Shown in pieces: positions 40,704 to 48,548 of a stretch of 64,000 bases of DNA. The stretch covers positions 1 to 64,000 of the forward strand of contig CANJIU010000024.1 of NCBI GenBank assembly GCA_947474365.1. Reading direction: 5' to 3'. The stretch is from Opitutia bacterium (GTDB lineage Bacteria > Verrucomicrobiota > Verrucomicrobiia > Opitutales > Opitutaceae). Each line of letters opens with the position of its first letter. The first letter of the stretch is position 1. The notes below the pieces were generated by a model that was given only the letters and a program-made list of their open reading frames with translations, searched no databases and was not told where the DNA came from. Position numbers and translations under genes: made by a program.

Positions 40704-42428
40704 ATGCCTGCCAAAACCGCTCAGGATCTCCGCAGTCAGCGCTGGTTCGGTCCTCCCACGCTCCGTGGTTTTAGCCATCGCTCCCGCCTGAAACAGCTTG
40801 GCCACCGACACGACGACTTCGTCGGCAAGCCCGTCGTCGCCATCGTCAACACTTGGAGCGAGATTAATCCATGCCATGCGCATTTGCGCGAGCGCGCCGA
40901 GGCGGTGAAGCGGGGTGTGTGGCAGGCCGGCGGGTTTCCCGTCGAAATCCCCGCGCTGTCGATCACCGAGACCTACTTCAAGCCGAGCCCGATGCTGTTC
41001 CGCAACCTGCTCGCCATGGAGACGGAGGAAATTCTCCGCGGCCTGCCGGTGGACGGAGCGGTGCTGATGGGCGGCTGCGACAAGACGACCCCGGCCCTGC
41101 TCATGGGCGCCGCCAGTATGAACCTGCCGGCGATTTTCGTGCCCGCGGGACCCATGCTGCGGGGCAATTGGAACGGCCAGCCCCTCGGCAGCGGTACGGA
41201 CCTGCTCAAGTACTGGACCGAGCGCTGCGCCGGCACGATCAGCGAGGAGGAGTGGAACGACATGGAGGGCGGCATCGCGCGTTCTCCTGGTTTCTGCATG
41301 ACGATGGGCACGGCGGCCACCATGACCGCGCTGGCCGAGGCCCTCGGCATGACGCTGCCCGGCGCGTCTTCCATTCCGGCGGTCGATTCGAATCACGTCC
41401 GGATGGCGGTGAACTGTGGCGAGCGGATCGTCGAAATGATCTGGCAGGACCTGAAGCCCAGGGACGTCCTCACGCCGGCCGCATTTGAAAACGCCATCAC
41501 GGTCGACATGGCGATCGGTGGCTCCACCAACGCGATCATCCACCTCGTCGCGCTGGCGCGGCGCTGCGGGCTGTCGCTCGATCTCCCCGCGTTCGACCGC
41601 ATCTCGCGCCGCACGCCGGTCCTCGCCAACATCCGGCCGTCGGGGGCGTTTCTTATGGAGGATTTCTATTACGCGGGCGGACTGCGCGCGTTGATGGCGC
41701 AGCTCACCGACCTGCTCCATCCGGAATGCCTCACGGTCAACGGTCGCACCTTCGGCCAAAATCTCGCCGGCGCCTCCGTCGTGAACCGCGACGTGATCCG
41801 CCCGCGGGACAATCCGCTGGCGGCGACCGGCGGCACGGCGATCCTGCACGGCAACCTCGCGCCCAACGGCGCCGTGATCAAGACGTCGGCCGCCACGCCG
41901 CGCCTGTTGCAGCACACGGGTCCCGCCGTGGTGTTCAAGGATTACAACGACCTCGCGGCGCGGATCGATCGCGACGACCTCGTGGTCGATGAAAACTCCG
42001 TCCTCGTGTTGCAAGGCGCCGGGCCGCTGGGCGGTCCGGGGATGCCAGAATGGGGCATGTTGCCCTTGCCCTCCCGGCTGCTGAAAAAGGGCGTGCGCGA
42101 CATGGTGAGGCTGTCCGATGCCCGCATGAGCGGCACCGCCTATGGCACATGCGTCCTGCACATCTCGCCCGAGAGCCACGTCGGCGGTCCGCTGGCGCTG
42201 GTGCGGGACGGCGATCTCATCTCGCTCGACGCCGAGGGTCGCCGGCTTGACGTGCGGTTGTCCGATGCCGAGTTGGCGGCCCGTCGCGCGGAGTGGCGCC
42301 GGCCCGAACGCAAATACACTCGCGGCTACATGGCGCTCTACAGCGACCACGTCGCGCAGGCGCATGAGGGCTGTGACTTCGATTTCCTGGAGGGTATTGC
42401 TCCCACGCCTGAACCAGAGATTCATTGA
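40704..42428 (+). CDS. IlvD/Edd-family sugar-acid dehydratase, L-arabinonate dehydratase-like
   Basis: A 574-residue iron-sulfur dehydratase. Candidate cluster ligands are Cys in NTWSEINPCHAHL, GGCDKTTPA and SPGFCMTMGT. The N-terminus RSQRWFGPPTLRGFSHRSRLKQLGH is typical of the pentonate/hexonate group (L-arabinonate, D-fuconate, D-xylonate dehydratases) and not of branched-chain IlvD. Other segments: VDMAIGGSTNAIIHL, RPSGAFLMEDFYYAGGL, LSDARMSGTAYGTCVLHISPE. It ends by overlapping the start of an MFS gene (TGATG), so uptake and dehydration of a sugar acid are linked. The exact substrate is inferred only from the similarity pattern. Confidence 0.88.
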   Translation: MPAKTAQDLRSQRWFGPPTLRGFSHRSRLKQLGHRHDDFVGKPVVAIVNTWSEINPCHAHLRERAEAVKRGVWQAGGFPVEIPALSITETYFKPSPMLFRNLLAMETEEILRGLPVDGAVLMGGCDKTTPALLMGAASMNLPAIFVPAGPMLRGNWNGQPLGSGTDLLKYWTERCAGTISEEEWNDMEGGIARSPGFCMTMGTAATMTALAEALGMTLPGASSIPAVDSNHVRMAVNCGERIVEMIWQDLKPRDVLTPAAFENAITVDMAIGGSTNAIIHLVALARRCGLSLDLPAFDRISRRTPVLANIRPSGAFLMEDFYYAGGLRALMAQLTDLLHPECLTVNGRTFGQNLAGASVVNRDVIRPRDNPLAATGGTAILHGNLAPNGAVIKTSAATPRLLQHTGPAVVFKDYNDLAARIDRDDLVVDENSVLVLQGAGPLGGPGMPEWGMLPLPSRLLKKGVRDMVRLSDARMSGTAYGTCVLHISPESHVGGPLALVRDGDLISLDAEGRRLDVRLSDAELAARRAEWRRPERKYTRGYMALYSDHVAQAHEGCDFDFLEGIAPTPEPEIH

Positions 42429-43687
42429 TGTCTCTCGCTGAACAAGCGCGTCGGCGGGTGACGCAGCGGCTGATGCCGTTTCTGCTGGTCCTGTACTTTC
42501 TCGCGTACATCGACCGGACGAATGTGGGCATCGCCAAGATCGGGATGCAGCGCGAACTCGGCTTCACCGATGAGGTGATCGGGCTCGGCGCGGGTATTTT
42601 CTTCCTCGGCTATCTTCTGCTGGAAATTCCCGGCACGCTGATTGTCGAGCGCTGGAGTGCGCGTCTGTGGATCGGTCGGATCATGATCACGTGGGGCATC
42701 GTCGCCACGTTGATGGGTTTCATCCAGACGGCGAAGCAGTTCTACTGGCTGCGTTTTGCCCTCGGTGCGGCGGAGGCGGGATTTTTCCCGGGCATCATCG
42801 TCTATCTCTCGCATTGGTACCGGGCGGAGGATCGATCGCGCGCGAAATCCTTTTTCCTGATCGCCCAGCCGATTGCGCAGGTGCTCGGGTTGCCGCTCTC
42901 GCGCCTGATTATGGAGCAGGTGCATTGGGGCGGGCTCGCCGGCTGGCGATGGGTGTTCATCCTGGAAGGCATTCCGTCGATTGTGCTCGGGGTGATCACC
43001 TTGTTCTACATGACCGACCAGCCGCGCCAGGCGAAATGGCTGCCGGAGGACCAGAAGGCGTGGCTCACGGGAGAATTGGAACGAGAGCGCGCGGCCAAGG
43101 TCGCCGCTGGCCGCGCCGGGGTCTGGAGCGCTTTTCGGCATCCACAGATTCTTCTGCTCGCGGTGGTTTATTTCTTCGTCGTGGCCGGCAACCAGAGTCT
43201 CGCCTTCTTTCTGCCGTCGATCACCGACGCGATGAGCTCGATGTCCGTGACCGCGCGGACGATCGTGACGATGCTGCCGTATGTCTGCGGCTTTTTCGGG
43301 ATCCTCGTAAACGGCTGGCTCTCGGGCCGGACGACCGAACGCCGCTGGCACGTGGCGGTTCCAATTCTGGTCACCGCCGGAGCGCTCGCCGGAGCGGTCG
43401 GCGCGGAGGGACACGTCTGGCTTGTCGTGGTATTTTTCTGTCTCGCGGGTTTCTCGGCGGCGGCCTACCTGCCGCCGTTTTGGACGCTGCCAACGGCGTT
43501 GTTGACGAAGTCGGGTGCGGCGGTCGCGATCGGGCTGATCAACACGATTGGCAGCATGGGCGGGATGTTTGGCCCGTATATCTTTGGTTATCTGAAAACC
43601 GCGACGGGTGAATTTGCAGTCGGACTCTGGTTTCTTGTCGGCTGCCTGTTGATCTCCGGCCTGTTGGCGACGCGGATTCGGACGTGA
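42428..43687 (+). CDS. MFS transporter, sugar-acid (ACS family) type
   Basis: A 419-residue permease with twelve membrane segments. The family signature LVLYFLAYIDRTNVGIAKIGMQRELGFTD and WRWVFILEGIPSIVLGVITLFYMTD are those of the anion:cation symporter group, which take up tartrate, galactonate, glucarate and similar acids. It overlaps the stop codon of the dehydratase by one base and is therefore in the same operon. The substrate is likely the same acid. Confidence 0.9.
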   Translation: MSLAEQARRRVTQRLMPFLLVLYFLAYIDRTNVGIAKIGMQRELGFTDEVIGLGAGIFFLGYLLLEIPGTLIVERWSARLWIGRIMITWGIVATLMGFIQTAKQFYWLRFALGAAEAGFFPGIIVYLSHWYRAEDRSRAKSFFLIAQPIAQVLGLPLSRLIMEQVHWGGLAGWRWVFILEGIPSIVLGVITLFYMTDQPRQAKWLPEDQKAWLTGELERERAAKVAAGRAGVWSAFRHPQILLLAVVYFFVVAGNQSLAFFLPSITDAMSSMSVTARTIVTMLPYVCGFFGILVNGWLSGRTTERRWHVAVPILVTAGALAGAVGAEGHVWLVVVFFCLAGFSAAAYLPPFWTLPTALLTKSGAAVAIGLINTIGSMGGMFGPYIFGYLKTATGEFAVGLWFLVGCLLISGLLATRIRT

Positions 43688-43715
43688 GGTGTACCGCGGC
43701 GCCCGGGTTCGAGCG

Positions 43716-44624
43716 TTAGCGTTCCCAGCGACCGTAGATGCCGCAGGGCAGCACTTTTCCGTCGCGCTGAATGGGCAGGCCGACCTCGCCTGCGGTGATC
43801 GATCCCCCGCGCCCGTGGAGGAGTTCGGCGAGGAGATTGGCGACGACCGTGGGCGAGAGCCGGGCGGTGTAGGCGTTGATCAGGAAAAACAGCGGTTGTT
43901 CGCTCAGGAGCGCCCGGCACTCCGCCAGAAGCTCCCAGAGGTGCTCCTCGAGTTTCCACATCTCGCCCGTCGCGCCGCGGCCGTAAGTCGGCGGATCCAT
44001 GATGATCGCGTCATATTTCCGGCCGCGTTTGAGCTCGCGGCGGGCAAATTTCAGGCAGTCGTCCGTGATGGTGCGAACGGGGGCGTTGGCGAGTCCGCTG
44101 AGGACGAGGTTTTCGCGGCACCATTTCACCATGCCTTCGGCGGCGTCGATGTGGGTGACGTTCGCCCCAGCCTTGGCGGCAGCGACCGTGGCGGCGCCGG
44201 TGTAGCCGAAAAGGTTGAGAATATTCACCTCGCGGCCCGCTTTGCGTGCCGCGGCGATCTTGGCGGAAAACCACTCCCAGTTCACGGCCTGTTCAGGGAA
44301 GAGGCCGGTGTGCTTGAACGAAGTCGGGTGGATCTTGAACGTCAGACCGAGCGACTCGTAGGCAAGTTTCCAATGGTCGGGGAGGGGGCGTCGGAACTCC
44401 CATTTGCCGCCGCCCTGGTCGCTGCGATGATAGAAGCCGTCCCAATTTTCCCAGCGCGCACCCGCGACCTGCTGGTGGCGGGGCCAGATGATTTGCGGGT
44501 CGGGCCGCACGAGGGTGTACGCTCCCCAGCGCTCGTGCTTCATGCCGTCGCCACATTCGAGGAGTTGGTAGTCGCGCCAGCGGTCGGCAACAATCAGGGC
44601 GGGACGGGAAACGTGGGCAGACAT
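43716..44624 (-). CDS. RlmI-like class I methyltransferase
   Basis: A 302-residue SAM-dependent enzyme. The SAM site is VNILNLFGYTGAATVAAAKAGANVTHIDAAEGMVKWCREN and the catalytic-type motif is IIMDPPTYGRG, typical of the RlmI/RlmK group of 23S rRNA methyltransferases. The PUA domain of RlmI is not evident at the N-terminus (VSRPALIVADRWRDYQLLECGDG), so it is the short type. The RNA target is not provable from sequence. It is divergent from the DUF481 gene. Confidence 0.85.
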   Translation of the reverse strand: MSAHVSRPALIVADRWRDYQLLECGDGMKHERWGAYTLVRPDPQIIWPRHQQVAGARWENWDGFYHRSDQGGGKWEFRRPLPDHWKLAYESLGLTFKIHPTSFKHTGLFPEQAVNWEWFSAKIAAARKAGREVNILNLFGYTGAATVAAAKAGANVTHIDAAEGMVKWCRENLVLSGLANAPVRTITDDCLKFARRELKRGRKYDAIIMDPPTYGRGATGEMWKLEEHLWELLAECRALLSEQPLFFLINAYTARLSPTVVANLLAELLHGRGGSITAGEVGLPIQRDGKVLPCGIYGRWER

Positions 44625-44724
44625 GCGATGCGGCGAAAGGGAATCTTCGGTTGGGCACCCTGTCGAGCCGTGGATTTATGGATGGAGTTCCCAGAGGAAA
44701 AAATAGGGTGAACACACTAGACGG

Positions 44725-44752
44725 TTGACAACGCGCGATTCGATTTTATCAA
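44725..44752 (+). promoter_or_regulatory. Putative sigma-70-type promoter before the DUF481 gene
   Basis: TTGACA at 44725-44730 and TATCAA at 44747-44752 are separated by 16 bases, 24 bases before the ATG at 44777. The -35 is perfect and the -10 matches four of six bases. It lies in the 152-base gap to the divergent methyltransferase gene. Confidence 0.5.
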
Positions 44753-44776
44753 CGTGGCCCTCCACGCCTAAAACCC

Positions 44777-45817
44777 ATGAATCAAATCAAACTCCTCCGG
44801 GCTTCCCTAGCCCTGTTTGCAGCCGTAGTTGTCGCCGTCAAATTATCCGCCGACGTCGTCGAAACGAAGAACGGCGCACGAATCGTTGGCAAGGTGACGA
44901 AGATCGACGGCGGTGCCGTCACGGTCTCCACGGATTACGCCGGCGCGATCACGATCAAGCAGTCCGAAGTGACCGCCATCACGACCGATGCTCCGGTGGC
45001 GGTGCGGCTCGCGTCGGGCACGCGGATCGACGGCAAGGTTTCCACGTCGGGCAGCGCGGTGCAGATTGCCGGATCTGATGGTGCAGTCTCCACCACGGTG
45101 GACAAGGTGGCGGCCAGTTGGGCGGCGGGCGGCAAGGATCCGGCGATCGCGGCCCTTGAGCGCGGGTGGGCCTATGAGGCGGCGGTCGATGTTGCCGGCA
45201 AGACGGGCAACAAGGAGCAACTCGGCACCGGTTTTTCGTTCCGCGCCATTCTCGCCGGTGCGGGTGACAAGCTTCAGTTCTACACCGCCTACGACCGGCA
45301 GGTGTCCGATGGCGTGAAGTCCGCCGATCAGTTCAAGGCCGGCGTCGACTACTCCAACAACTTCTCCGGTGCGAAATCCTGGTACGTCCGCAATGAAGGC
45401 GGTTTTGACCGCGTGAAGGACATCGAGCTCTACGACGTCGCTGCGGCCGGTTTGGGCTACGACCTCATCAAGGCTCCGAAGCAACTCCTGACGGGTCGCG
45501 CCGGTTTCTCGTTCCGTTATGCCGGTTACAAGAACCCGAAGACCGAAGACGTGAAGAGCGCCGGTTTGGACTTCGGCCTCGCCCACCGGTACGAGATGAA
45601 GAACTCCGTGCTCGTAAACCGCCTCTCCTACGTTCCGACCTTCGAGGACTTCAACAACTTCATCGTCGCCCACGAGAGCTCGCTGGAACTTCCGCTCCTG
45701 AGCACGCAGTGGAAGCTGCGCCTGGGTGTGGCCAATGACTACAACAGCCTGCCAGGCAGGGGCGTGAAGCGTCTCGACACGACCTATTTCACGCGGTTGG
45801 CGCTCAACTGGCGCTGA
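44777..45817 (+). CDS. DUF481 outer-membrane beta-barrel protein
   Basis: A 346-residue exported protein. Signal peptide about 1-25 (LFAAVVVAVKLSADVV). Residues 30-110 hold repeated short strands (TKNGARIVGKVTKIDGGAVTVSTDYAG, LASGTRIDGKVSTSGSAVQIAG) like an SH3-type or periplasmic domain. From about 130 the alternating strands (GTGFSFRAILAGAGDKLQFYTAYDRQ, LLTGRAGFSFRYAGYKN, TYFTRLALNWR) form the DUF481 barrel. A salt-induced relative is known in E. coli, but the role here is unknown. It is followed by the DUF6807 gene after 90 bases. Confidence 0.85.
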   Translation: MNQIKLLRASLALFAAVVVAVKLSADVVETKNGARIVGKVTKIDGGAVTVSTDYAGAITIKQSEVTAITTDAPVAVRLASGTRIDGKVSTSGSAVQIAGSDGAVSTTVDKVAASWAAGGKDPAIAALERGWAYEAAVDVAGKTGNKEQLGTGFSFRAILAGAGDKLQFYTAYDRQVSDGVKSADQFKAGVDYSNNFSGAKSWYVRNEGGFDRVKDIELYDVAAAGLGYDLIKAPKQLLTGRAGFSFRYAGYKNPKTEDVKSAGLDFGLAHRYEMKNSVLVNRLSYVPTFEDFNNFIVAHESSLELPLLSTQWKLRLGVANDYNSLPGRGVKRLDTTYFTRLALNWR

Positions 45818-45907
45818 TTTTTGGCCGCGCCGCGGCCCCAACAACGGATTTCGCGCCTGCGAAAACCTGTTGCGCCCTTTCCGGGGTGTGTTCGTCTGGC
45901 AAGACAC

Positions 45908-46909
45908 ATGAAGACACGTGTCTTGCCCCTTCTCGTGTTGGCCGGCCTGCTCGCACCCGTCTCGGTTCGTGCGGCTGGCGCCAACGATGTCAAACTGACG
46001 CGCTCCGACGATCGCGTGCGCGTCGAAATGGGAGGGCAGCTGTTCACCGAATATATCTTCAAAGGTGCACAGAAGCCCTATCTCTACCCGGTCATTGCGG
46101 CGGACGGCACGCCGATGACGCGGAACTTCCCGATGAAGACGGATGTGCCGGGCGAAGCGCACGACCATCCCCACCATCGCTCGCTCTGGTTTACGCACGG
46201 CGACCTCAACGGGTTTGATTTCTGGGCCGAGAATGCCGGCGCCAAGCAGGGCAAGATTGTGAGCGAGTCGGTCGAGCAGTCGACCAAGGGCGGAGTCGGC
46301 ATCATTCACGCCCGCAACAAGTGGGTCGGACCGGACGGCACGGTGCAATTGACCGACGACACCAACATTCGCCTGCGCGGTGCGGCGGAAGGCCGTTACA
46401 TCGACTACGAAGTGACCTTGAAGGCCCCGGCTGACAAACCGGCTGTTTTTGGCGACACGAAGGAAGGGGCCATGGCGATCCGACTTCCGCTCTGGATGAC
46501 TCCGCCGCACACGACGACCGGGGCCGACAAGAAAAAGGTGAAGCACCCGGGCGTGGGCACGATCATCAACGACGCCGGCGTGACGAACACCCCAGCCTGG
46601 GGCAAGAAATCCGCGTGGGTCGACTATTTCGCGCCGAAGGACGGAAAGGTCTACGGGGTCGCGATGTTTGACCATCCGTCGAATCCCCGGCACCCGACGT
46701 GGTGGCACGTGCGCGACTATGCGTTGTTCGCCGCGAATCCGTTCGGCAAACACGATTTCGAGAACCTCAAAGGCGAGCCCAAGGCCGGCGACATGACGAT
46801 TCCCGCCGGAGGCAGCGTGACCTTCAAATGGCGTTTCTTCTTCCACCAGGGCGATGAAAAGACCGCGGGAATCGCCGCGCGCTTCAAGGAGTACGCTGCC
46901 GGGAAGTGA
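45908..46909 (+). CDS. DUF6807 (PmoA-like) secreted protein
   Basis: A 333-residue exported protein. Signal peptide about 1-23. Conserved family residues are HDHPHHRSLWFTHGDLNGFDFWAE, the acidic strand GRYIDYEVTLKA, the segment SAWVDYFAPKDGKVYGVAMFDHPSNPRHPTWWHVRDYALFAANPFG and the C-terminal FKWRFFFHQG. The database name methane oxygenase PmoA is historical and misleading: there is no copper site of particulate methane monooxygenase. Such genes are usually next to Gfo/Idh/MocA oxidoreductase genes in carbohydrate-degrading Verrucomicrobiota and Bacteroidota, as here. The function is unknown, maybe sugar binding or modification. Confidence 0.85.
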   Translation: MKTRVLPLLVLAGLLAPVSVRAAGANDVKLTRSDDRVRVEMGGQLFTEYIFKGAQKPYLYPVIAADGTPMTRNFPMKTDVPGEAHDHPHHRSLWFTHGDLNGFDFWAENAGAKQGKIVSESVEQSTKGGVGIIHARNKWVGPDGTVQLTDDTNIRLRGAAEGRYIDYEVTLKAPADKPAVFGDTKEGAMAIRLPLWMTPPHTTTGADKKKVKHPGVGTIINDAGVTNTPAWGKKSAWVDYFAPKDGKVYGVAMFDHPSNPRHPTWWHVRDYALFAANPFGKHDFENLKGEPKAGDMTIPAGGSVTFKWRFFFHQGDEKTAGIAARFKEYAAGK

Positions 46910-47004
46910 CCGAAAGGTCGGTTCCTTTTGGAAACGCGACTGCGCTTTCACCGTCTCATCTGGATTCTTCACTCCGCCGCCAACGTCAGGTTCTTCGCCC
47001 CGCC

Positions 47005-48501
47005 ATGAACTCCCTCAATCGCCGCACCTTCCTCAAGACCTCCGCCCTCGTCTCCGCCGGCGCCGCCTTCTCGGCCCGTTCCTGGGGCGCGGTGGCGGGC
47101 GCCAATGGTGACATCCGTGTCGCCGTCGTCGGCCTCAACGGTCGCGGCAAGAGCCACCTCAACAGCTTGTCGAAAATCTCCGGCGTGCGCCTCGTCGCGA
47201 TCTGCGACGTCGACACCGCCGTGATCGAAAAGACCAAGGCCAACCTCGGCGCCGCCGCCAAGGGCGTGAAGACCTTCGTCGACCTGCGCGAATTGCTCGC
47301 CTCGCCCGACATCGACGCTGTCACCATCGCGACCCCGAATCACCTCCACTCGCTGCAGGCGATCTGGGCCTTGCAGGCGGGCAAGGATGTCTACGTCGAG
47401 AAACCGGTTTCGCATAATATCTGGGAGGGGCGCCAGTTGGTGTCCGCGGCCACGAAATACAACCGCGTCGTCCAGTGCGGCACGCAGATTCGCTCCGGTG
47501 CAGGTCTGCAGGAGGCGGTCGCATGGGTCCGGGCCGGCAATCTCGGCAAGATCACCGCCTCGCGCGGCTTTTGCTACAAGCGCCGCGACACCATCGGCAA
47601 GACGAGCGGCCCGCAGCCCGTTCCCTCCACCGTAAACTATGATCTCTGGTGCGGACCGTCGCCGAAGACCGATCTGCTCCGCAAGCGGCTCCACTATGAT
47701 TGGCACTGGGTGCACGTGACGGGCAATGGTGACGTCGGCAACCAGGGGATCCACCAAATGGACGTCGCGCGCTGGTTCCTCGGCGAGTCGGGTCTGCCGC
47801 GGCAGACGCTCAGCGTCGGCGGCCGGCTCGGCTACGTTGACGACGGCAACACCCCCAACACCCAGGTGGTGATTCACGATTATCCGAGCGCGCCGATGAT
47901 TTTCGAGGTGCGCGGGCTTCCCGCGAAACCCGGCGCGGCGGCGGCCGGCGGTGAGGACGACGGCAATTCACGCCGAAGCGGCATGGACAATTACCGCGGC
48001 GTCGGGGTCGGCAACGTCGTTGACTGCGAGGGCGGCAGCGTCGTCGTGCCGAGTTACACCGCGGCGACCGCCTACGACAAGGCGGGCAAGGTCGTGAAAG
48101 AGTTCAAGGGCAGCGACCGGCACATGCAGAATTTCATCGACGTGGTGCGCAGCCGGAAGACAGCCGATCTCTACGGAAAAATTGAGGAGGGGCATCTCTC
48201 CAGCGCGCTCTGCCATCTCGGCAACATCTCGCACGTGCTGGGCAAGGCCGCCGCTCCCGAAGCCCTGCGGGAAAAAATCAATGGCAACAAACTGCTCGCC
48301 GAGGCACACGGCCGGATGTCGGAGCACCTCGCGATCAACGGCGTCGATCTGGCCAAGACACCGCTGACTCTGGGCGTGCCGCTGACGATCGTGCCGGGCA
48401 AGGAGAAGTTCACCGGGGAATTCTCCCGGGAGGCCAATCCCCTCCTCACCCGCCAATATCGCGCCCCCTTCGTCGTTCCGGATCTCACCAAGGCGACTTG
48501 A
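47005..48501 (+). CDS. Tat-exported Gfo/Idh/MocA-family oxidoreductase
   Basis: A 498-residue NAD-dependent oxidoreductase. The N-terminus MNSLNRRTFLKTSALVSAGAAF is a twin-arginine signal. The Rossmann part has RVAVVGLNGRGKSHLNSL and EKPVSHNIWEGRQLV (the EKP motif with catalytic Lys). The C-terminal region DWHWVHVTGNGDVGNQGIHQMDVARWFLGE is the family sheet domain. Members act on sugars, sugar acids or cyclitols, often with a tightly bound NAD when exported. It follows the DUF6807 gene by 95 bases and precedes the TPR protein. Confidence 0.9.
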   Translation: MNSLNRRTFLKTSALVSAGAAFSARSWGAVAGANGDIRVAVVGLNGRGKSHLNSLSKISGVRLVAICDVDTAVIEKTKANLGAAAKGVKTFVDLRELLASPDIDAVTIATPNHLHSLQAIWALQAGKDVYVEKPVSHNIWEGRQLVSAATKYNRVVQCGTQIRSGAGLQEAVAWVRAGNLGKITASRGFCYKRRDTIGKTSGPQPVPSTVNYDLWCGPSPKTDLLRKRLHYDWHWVHVTGNGDVGNQGIHQMDVARWFLGESGLPRQTLSVGGRLGYVDDGNTPNTQVVIHDYPSAPMIFEVRGLPAKPGAAAAGGEDDGNSRRSGMDNYRGVGVGNVVDCEGGSVVVPSYTAATAYDKAGKVVKEFKGSDRHMQNFIDVVRSRKTADLYGKIEEGHLSSALCHLGNISHVLGKAAAPEALREKINGNKLLAEAHGRMSEHLAINGVDLAKTPLTLGVPLTIVPGKEKFTGEFSREANPLLTRQYRAPFVVPDLTKAT

Positions 48502-48548
48502 ATCCGAGGCGGAGCCCGTGGTCCGAAACGGGCTTTTTTGATTTCGGG

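Noticed and set aside
40698..42425. A 575-codon minus-strand open frame opposite the dehydratase gene
   Set aside because: No family motif, and it mirrors a complete dehydratase.
45833..45847. GGCCGCG-CGCGGCC palindrome after the DUF481 gene
   Set aside because: Very short, GC-only and lacking a T tract; it may be chance in this composition.
45908..46909. A real methane monooxygenase subunit
   Set aside because: The protein has a signal peptide and a single soluble domain without the membrane or copper-site features of PmoA; the family name is a mislabel.
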